A stretch of DNA of 8,575 bases, taken from positions 1 through 8,575 of the forward strand of contig JAEXDU010000219.1 of NCBI GenBank assembly GCA_023401495.1, given 5' to 3'. Source of the stretch: Bacillota bacterium (GTDB lineage Bacteria; Bacillota; Clostridia; Oscillospirales; Acutalibacteraceae). Below are positions 6,124 to 8,575 of this stretch, piece after piece; position 1 is the stretch's first letter, and the number at the start of each line of letters is the position of its first letter. A program made the translations under genes and the position numbers. The notes beneath the pieces were generated by a model. The model was not told the DNA's origin and made no database searches. It was given only the letters and a program-made list of their open reading frames with translations.

Positions 6124-6139
6124 ATACCCCTATAGGTAT
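6124..6139. promoter_or_regulatory. Imperfect second CsoR-like dyad over the pump start
   Basis: ATACC (6124-6128) and GGTAT (6135-6139) form a weaker dyad, with CCCC on one side only. It lies next to the perfect operator and covers the expected transcription start near 6133 and the pump's AGGGG ribosome binding site (6127-6131). It may be a second repressor half-site. Confidence 0.35.
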
Positions 6140-6168
6140 ATTATACCCCTAGGGGTATAGAGTGTCAA
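6140..6168 (-). promoter_or_regulatory. Pump promoter, perfect consensus
   Basis: On the minus strand TTGACA (6163-6168), a 17-base spacer and TATAAT (6140-6145) are both perfect sigma-A boxes. The spacer holds most of the operator dyad. The expected start near 6133 leaves a leader of only about 14 bases. Such a strong promoter would be expected to need tight repression. Confidence 0.85.
6142..6159. promoter_or_regulatory. CsoR-type operator in the pump promoter spacer
   Basis: An 18-base perfect palindrome, TATACCCCT with its complement AGGGGTATA, lies inside the -35/-10 spacer and shares four bases with the -10. CsoR-family repressors bind G-tract dyads of this kind (known for the family). 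The same core occurs ahead of csoR at 6511-6532, which supports shared control. Confidence 0.8.
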
Positions 6169-6202
6169 TAAAAAAACAGCGGCTTTTTGAAAAACCGCTG
6201 TT
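6169..6202 (-). terminator. Terminator of csoR
   Basis: A perfect eight-base stem (AACAGCGG 6175-6182, CCGCTGTT 6195-6202), with a loop that can pair further through its T and A runs, leads on the minus strand into TTTTTTT. It ends about 20 bases beyond the csoR stop and directly abuts the pump's -35, so csoR and the pump are separate transcripts. Confidence 0.85.
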
Positions 6203-6222
6203 CTGCATTCTGAAAATTTTTC

Positions 6223-6498
6223 TTATGACATTCTGGAAAAATGCTCTACCGCTTTGGCAAAATCCGCGATGGTCTTATCCGCATCGCCATGCTCAATCCC
6301 TTCACGGACACAGTGATTCAGGTGGCCCTCCAAAACGACCTGGCCAACCTTCTGCAATGCACCCTTTGCCGCATTGATTTGAACGAGAACATCTTCGCAG
6401 GGTACATCCTCATCTATCATTTTATCAATGGCTTTTACCTGGCCCATGATCTTGCTCAATCGCCTGTGCAGGTTTTCGGAATCCATACATTGCCGCAT
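6223..6498 (-). CDS. CsoR-family metal-responsive repressor
   Basis: At 91 residues this has the all-helical CsoR/RcnR fold signature: LHRRLSKIMGQVKAIDKMI, then PCEDVLVQINAAKGAL, then a GHLNHCV segment. Cys34, His59 and Cys63 (spacing HxxxC) match the Cys-His-Cys Cu(I) site of CsoR rather than the His-ending set of the nickel sensor RcnR. Cys4 near the N-terminus and His62 are extra. The family dimerises or tetramerises and releases DNA when metal binds. The start at 6498 is chosen because AGGAGG lies seven bases upstream; an ATG at 6522 lies inside the operator and has no ribosome binding site. Operators at 6511-6532 and 6142-6159 indicate control of itself and of the pump. Confidence 0.92.
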   Translation of the reverse strand: MRQCMDSENLHRRLSKIMGQVKAIDKMIDEDVPCEDVLVQINAAKGALQKVGQVVLEGHLNHCVREGIEHGDADKTIADFAKAVEHFSRMS

Positions 6499-6510
6499 TG
6501 TTCTGCCTCC

Positions 6511-6532
6511 TTTATACCCCATGGGGTATAAA
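6511..6532. promoter_or_regulatory. CsoR-type operator ahead of csoR
   Basis: A 22-base perfect palindrome has half-site TTTATACCCCA and an A/T centre. It lies between the csoR -10 (6535-6540) and the ribosome binding site, so it covers the transcription start and suits negative autoregulation. The TATACCCC half-site is identical to that in the pump operator. Confidence 0.8.
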
Positions 6533-6534
6533 AT

Positions 6535-6563
6535 ATTTTATCATGTTTTATTCGTATCGTCAA
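6535..6563 (-). promoter_or_regulatory. csoR promoter
   Basis: On the minus strand TTGACG (6558-6563), a 17-base spacer and TAAAAT (6535-6540). It is weaker than the pump promoter and is followed at once by the operator. Confidence 0.75.
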
Positions 6564-6605
6564 CTGACAGCAGCGCTGATCAAGAAAAGGACCTACTCTG
6601 CAAAA

Positions 6606-7067
6606 TTATAATGAAAGGCTTAAAAAGTGAGTATCTTTTAAGGGGCTTTCATAATAAGGGGCGATTTCTACAAACCCCAGGCTTTGATAAAGCGCCCTGG
6701 CCTCTTCCATCGCAGACAGCGTATCCAGTAAAATGGCCTGATAGCCGATAAATTGTGCTTCCAGAATAACTTTCTCCGAAAGCAGCCTTCCTATTTTGCA
6801 GCCGCGGAATTGATCGCGGACGTACAATCGTTTCATCTCGCCGCGTTTTTCATCAAACCTTCGCAAGGCAATACACCCGGCTGAAACTCCATCAACAGAT
6901 GCCAAATATAATCTGCCGAATGGTCTGGAATATTTCCCCGGCAAATTCGACAGCTCTTCCTGGTAGCTTTGAAAGGTCAAATCGATTCCGATCAAAGCAA
7001 CATACTCCTGAAAAAGGATTTTAATCTCATCTATAGTATCATAGGCTTCTTTTATTTCAATACGCAT
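6606..7067 (-). CDS. GNAT-family N-acetyltransferase
   Basis: This 153-residue protein is of usual single-domain GNAT length. Motif A, MKRLYVRDQFRGCKIGRLL (78-96), holds the acetyl-CoA pyrophosphate loop in the form FRGCKIG. Motif B is seen as EEARALYQSLGFVEI (121-135). The beta strands around RLYLASVDGVSAGCIALRRF (52-71) fit the fold. The substrate cannot be told from sequence; small amines, amino acids or peptide N-termini are all possible for the family. AGAGG lies six bases ahead of the ATG, and a promoter with a leader of about 65 bases lies at 7140-7168. No clear terminator separates it from csoR, so read-through into csoR is possible. Confidence 0.92.
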   Translation of the reverse strand: MRIEIKEAYDTIDEIKILFQEYVALIGIDLTFQSYQEELSNLPGKYSRPFGRLYLASVDGVSAGCIALRRFDEKRGEMKRLYVRDQFRGCKIGRLLSEKVILEAQFIGYQAILLDTLSAMEEARALYQSLGFVEIAPYYESPLKDTHFLSLSL

Positions 7068-7139
7068 TGGGAACCTCTATCAAATAAAATCTTCAAAAGA
7101 AATCGATTCTCAGCAACCGACTTCTTTCTATAAAAACAT

Positions 7140-7168
7140 ATTATAACGATTATATCAAATATTCACAA
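7140..7168 (-). promoter_or_regulatory. Promoter of the acetyltransferase gene
   Basis: On the minus strand TTGTGA (7163-7168), a 17-base spacer and TATAAT (7140-7145). It lies against the stop codon of the 54-residue ORF, so transcripts from that gene could run on into this one. Confidence 0.65.
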
Positions 7169-7169
7169 A

Positions 7170-7334
7170 CTATTTTTCAATTGACTTCGTGCTCATTTGT
7201 TCTCTTAAAAAAGAGACTTCCGATGCAGATGTGTAGATTTCTTCTGTTTCACATTGCGCCTTCTTCAAACTTTCTATCACCCGACTGATTTCCTGAAATA
7301 AAGTATAATACATCTTTTGATAATCCGCCATCAT
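7170..7334 (-). CDS. Small coiled-coil-like protein, 54 residues, partner of the XRE regulator
   Basis: The gene is supported by GGAGG six bases ahead of the ATG at 7334 and by a promoter at 7379-7407. The product begins MMADYQKMYYTLFQEISRVI and continues as a charged amphipathic helix (ESLKKAQCETEEIYT) with a polar tail ending in SIEK. It recalls a widespread group of small clostridial proteins of the pattern KMYxTLFNxITxxIExLQxAQxxTEEIY, often found beside phage-like XRE regulators; that is from memory and its function is unknown. It is divergent from the XRE gene and probably under its control through the AGTACT boxes. An ATG at 7339 is followed by a stop after one codon and is not used. 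Confidence 0.75.
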   Translation of the reverse strand: MMADYQKMYYTLFQEISRVIESLKKAQCETEEIYTSASEVSFLREQMSTKSIEK

Positions 7335-7353
7335 TTCATTCCTCCTTCTATTT

Positions 7354-7369
7354 AGTACTAATAAGTACT
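7354..7369. promoter_or_regulatory. AGTACT box pair, proximal to the 54-residue ORF
   Basis: Two perfect AGTACT hexamers (7354-7359 and 7364-7369) are spaced ten bases apart. They lie just downstream of the minus-strand -10, over the expected transcription start. AGTACT is itself palindromic. This is a candidate binding site for the XRE protein encoded at 7441-7659. Confidence 0.5.
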
Positions 7370-7378
7370 GTAAAATAC

Positions 7379-7407
7379 ATCATACTACTATTCCATGCTA
7401 AAGTCAA
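7379..7407 (-). promoter_or_regulatory. Promoter of the 54-residue ORF
   Basis: On the minus strand TTGACT (7402-7407), a 17-base spacer and TATGAT (7379-7384). It is flanked on both sides by AGTACT box pairs. I see no equally good promoter for the XRE gene on the plus strand. Confidence 0.65.
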
Positions 7408-7408
7408 T

Positions 7409-7424
7409 AGTACAAAACAGTACT
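7409..7424. promoter_or_regulatory. AGTACT box pair, proximal to the XRE gene
   Basis: AGTACA (7409-7414) and AGTACT (7419-7424) have the same ten-base spacing as the pair at 7354-7369, exactly 55 bases further on. This pair ends a few bases before the XRE ribosome binding site and abuts the minus-strand -35, so one regulator could act on both genes. Confidence 0.5.
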
Positions 7425-7440
7425 GCACGGAGGGGATTTT

Positions 7441-7659
7441 ATGTATTTTCCTAGAATAAAAGATCTGAGAATCGATAAAGATTTATTGCAGAAAGATGTT
7501 GCAGAAGTACTTGGAATCAGTCAAACTGTTTACTCGCGATATGAGAGAGGCTTCCAGACTATTCCTGTAGAGCATTTGATTACATTGGCAAATTATTATA
7601 ATACTTCAACAGACTATATTTTAGGCAGAACGAAAAATATAAAAGCCTACACCAGATAA
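7441..7659 (+). CDS. XRE-family (Cro/C1-type) helix-turn-helix regulator
   Basis: This 72-residue protein is a single HTH domain with a short basic tail. The helix-turn-helix is LLQKDVAEVLGISQTVYSRYERG (15-37), followed by the usual VEHLITLANYYNTSTDYILGRT (43-64). There is no effector or oligomerisation domain, as is common in small phage-type or housekeeping XRE proteins. GGAGGGG lies six bases ahead of the ATG. It is divergent from the 54-residue ORF, with two AGTACT box pairs between them as likely operators. A strong hairpin terminator begins at its stop codon. What it responds to cannot be read from the sequence. Confidence 0.92.
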   Translation: MYFPRIKDLRIDKDLLQKDVAEVLGISQTVYSRYERGFQTIPVEHLITLANYYNTSTDYILGRTKNIKAYTR

Positions 7660-7705
7660 AAGGAAGAGGACGGAATAGATGTCTATTCCGTCCTCTTCCT
7701 TTTAT
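7656..7705. terminator. Long perfect hairpin, bidirectional terminator
   Basis: The 24-base arms (7656-7679 and 7682-7705) pair perfectly around a two-base centre. The left arm includes the XRE stop codon. Core arm: GGAAGAGGACGG. Both outward ends are T-rich (TTTTATTG and TTTTATC), so it can end both the XRE transcript and the convergent folT transcript. The stem is much longer than a usual terminator. Confidence 0.75.
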
Positions 7706-7866
7706 TGTCTTTTGCAGGATAACTTTTCCAGTCAAAGCACTGGCGCTCCAGGCTTTCTGTCCGGATTACGGCATTCTCAAAGCTGATTTCAAAGCAAAGC
7801 ATTTTTCTCTTTGCTGAGCAATTCGAATATAGACTCTACATGATGGAAACCGTGTCGGTAAAAACC
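7706..7866. other. Intergenic stretch downstream of folT
   Basis: No gene is supported on either strand. A seven-base hairpin (AGCAAAG 7793-7799, CTTTGCT 7809-7815) has no T-run. It is most likely the folT 3' untranslated region, running to the hairpin at 7656-7705. Confidence 0.4.
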
Positions 7867-8379
7867 TTATACAATTGCCTTCTTCCAATTACGGTTCAGC
7901 GCTTTGCTGATCAATCGAATCATGATGATCTGAATCGGGATCAAAATCGCGCACTGCACGATACGAGCCACCAGTAGGGCGCTGAAAGGGGAATGGTACA
8001 TCACAGAAATCCACAGGGTATTTAACAGAAGGCTCAGCACCAGCTGATTCACTGCCACGGCCCCGATTACCCTTGCCATGCTTTGGCCCTTGTGGAGAAA
8101 AAGGCCAAATACGATTCCGGTAAGAAAGGCTGTCAGCGTGAAGCCCGGAAAATAAGCGCCGATCGGGAACAAAAGAGCCCCGATCAAATCCCCCAGCCCA
8201 GCCACGATTCCCGCCTGCAGCGGGCCCATCAGCATTGCGGCCACCACAATGGGCAGAAACGAAAAACCGATTTTGATGTTCCATGCGGAAATGGAGAAAA
8301 AGCGGGAAAGCACCACCTCTGTGGAAATCAGGACTCCCAATAGTACAATTGCTTCCGTATTCCATTTCATCTTTTGCAT
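7867..8379 (-). CDS. folT: Folate-specific ECF transporter S component
   Basis: This 170-residue, very hydrophobic protein with about six membrane helices is the substrate-binding S component of an energy-coupling-factor importer for folates. It would use the shared EcfA/EcfA'/EcfT module, which is not in this window. Family features are LSRFFSI and WNIKIGFSFLPIVVAAMLMGP (24-53), then GLGDLIGALLFPIGAYFPGF (61-80) and TAFLTGIVFGLFL (83-95). The start at 8379 is chosen because GGGAGG lies eight bases upstream; the longer frame to 8412 lacks a binding site and would cut into the leader hairpin. The tetrahydrofolate riboswitch at 8439-8527 strongly supports the folate assignment. It converges on the XRE gene and shares the hairpin terminator. 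Confidence 0.93.
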   Translation of the reverse strand: MQKMKWNTEAIVLLGVLISTEVVLSRFFSISAWNIKIGFSFLPIVVAAMLMGPLQAGIVAGLGDLIGALLFPIGAYFPGFTLTAFLTGIVFGLFLHKGQSMARVIGAVAVNQLVLSLLLNTLWISVMYHSPFSALLVARIVQCAILIPIQIIMIRLISKALNRNWKKAIV

Positions 8380-8405
8380 TTTAAAATCCTCCCTTTGTGC
8401 CAGTC

Positions 8406-8439
8406 GCCACATCAGGAGAACGCTTCTCTTTCCTGTGGC
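8406..8439 (-). promoter_or_regulatory. Leader hairpin between riboswitch and folT
   Basis: GCCACA / TGTGGC (8434-8439 with 8406-8411) encloses an inner stem GAGAA / TTCTC with a three-base loop. It follows the riboswitch directly and shares its first base with the 3' end of the aptamer. There is no T-run after it, so it is not a plain intrinsic terminator. It may belong to a translational expression platform acting on the GGGAGG site at 8388-8393. Confidence 0.4.
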
Positions 8440-8527
8440 AGCGGATGCGGGTACAGCAATAAGAAGCCATGGCTTCTTTGTTCCAACTTTCCATTCGGCG
8501 GTACTTAACGTGCCGGCCCTACTCTGT
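8439..8527 (-). ncRNA. Tetrahydrofolate (THF) riboswitch, folT-type
   Basis: Read on the minus strand, the conserved blocks of the THF aptamer appear in order: AGAGTAG, then CACGTTAAGT, then GAATGG and AAGTTGG, and finally CCCGCATCCGCTG. Between them is a perfect eight-base hairpin (AAGAAGCC / GGCTTCTT, 8461-8478), taken as an extended variable arm. Closing helix P1 looks short (CAG / CTG). Its place directly ahead of a folT gene is the classical context. When folate derivatives are plentiful it should lower folT expression. The 5' block overlaps the stop codon of the upstream gene. Confidence 0.85.
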
Positions 8528-8575
8528 GATTTGTTCTTTTTTACGGTTTGCCGCCCATATCAGCACGGCAAAAGC
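8519..8575 (-). CDS. C-terminal fragment of an upstream gene (partial), probable membrane protein
   Basis: The last 18 codons of a minus-strand frame enter from the right edge and read AFAVLIWAANRKKEQITE before a TAG. A hydrophobic stretch followed by a basic-polar tail is what the cytoplasmic end of a final membrane helix looks like. The stop codon lies inside the conserved GAGTAG of the THF riboswitch, leaving no room for a terminator. The folT leader may therefore be transcribed as part of an operon or from a promoter inside this gene. The fragment is too short to identify. Confidence 0.5.
   Translation of the reverse strand, partial: AFAVLIWAANRKKEQITE

Noticed and set aside
5502..6152. 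Plus-strand frame of 216 codons opposite the pump gene
   Set aside because: Antisense to the conserved ATPase core and runs through the pump promoter; low-complexity composition typical of a shadow.
6499..6522. Longer csoR start at 6522
   Set aside because: That ATG is the centre of the operator palindrome and has no ribosome binding site, while the ATG at 6498 has AGGAGG at seven bases.
7354..7424. AGTACT repeats as a CRISPR array or tandem repeat element
   Set aside because: The units are six bases with ten-base spacing and only two pairs, flanking a promoter; this is operator-like.
7793..7815. Hairpin AGCAAAG / CTTTGCT as the folT terminator
   Set aside because: Short stem and no T-run on either strand; the long hairpin at 7656-7705 is the better candidate.
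8380..8412. Longer folT start at 8412
   Set aside because: It would translate the leader hairpin and the GGGAGG site; the ATG at 8379 is correctly spaced from that site and fits the family length.

Overview
The window looks like chromosome from a low-to-mid GC Gram-positive of the class Clostridia. The evidence is strong purine-rich ribosome binding sites, near-consensus sigma-A promoters with 17-base spacers, a DUF4491 protein, a CsoR-type repressor, and a tetrahydrofolate riboswitch ahead of a folT-type ECF transporter gene. The species cannot be fixed from the sequence alone. Most genes lie on the minus strand in short independent transcription units, each with a recognisable promoter or terminator. 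No phage, insertion sequence, CRISPR array, tRNA or rRNA was seen.

Region by region: 1-130 is the promoter and leader of a minus-strand gene that starts just beyond the left edge. 338-2406 encodes an OmpR-type response regulator and its membrane histidine kinase, overlapping by four bases. 2507-2791 is a DUF4491 membrane protein. 2792-3145 is AT-rich and holds repeats, a dyad and two promoters. A 78-residue orphan (3146-3382, plus) and a VOC-fold protein (3448-3810, minus) converge on a shared bidirectional terminator. 4066-6498 is a metal-efflux module: a CsoR-family repressor, a CPC-type P1B ATPase and a translationally coupled 59-residue membrane protein. 6606-7067 is a GNAT acetyltransferase. 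7170-7659 is a divergent pair, a 54-residue protein and an XRE regulator, around a shared control region with paired AGTACT boxes. 7867-8527 is folT with its riboswitch, and the window ends in the tail of another membrane-protein gene.

Two regulatory circuits can be read directly. First, the response regulator promoter and the promoter of the off-window left gene carry matching arrays of four 11-base-phased ATGAGAAA-like repeats, each starting exactly 19 bases from an identical TTTATCCTA block. This predicts that the two-component system controls itself and that neighbour. Second, the metal module has GGGGTATA-type dyads placed differently at its two promoters: inside the -35/-10 spacer for the pump, and just downstream of the -10 for csoR. 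A terminator separates the two units. The pump lacks an N-terminal metal-binding domain and the usual copper or zinc residues in its last two membrane helices, so its metal is uncertain despite the CsoR-like regulator.

No wholly new multi-gene system is evident. The best leads are the shared 11-base repeat arrays, the pump's coupled small membrane protein, and the XRE/small-protein pair.
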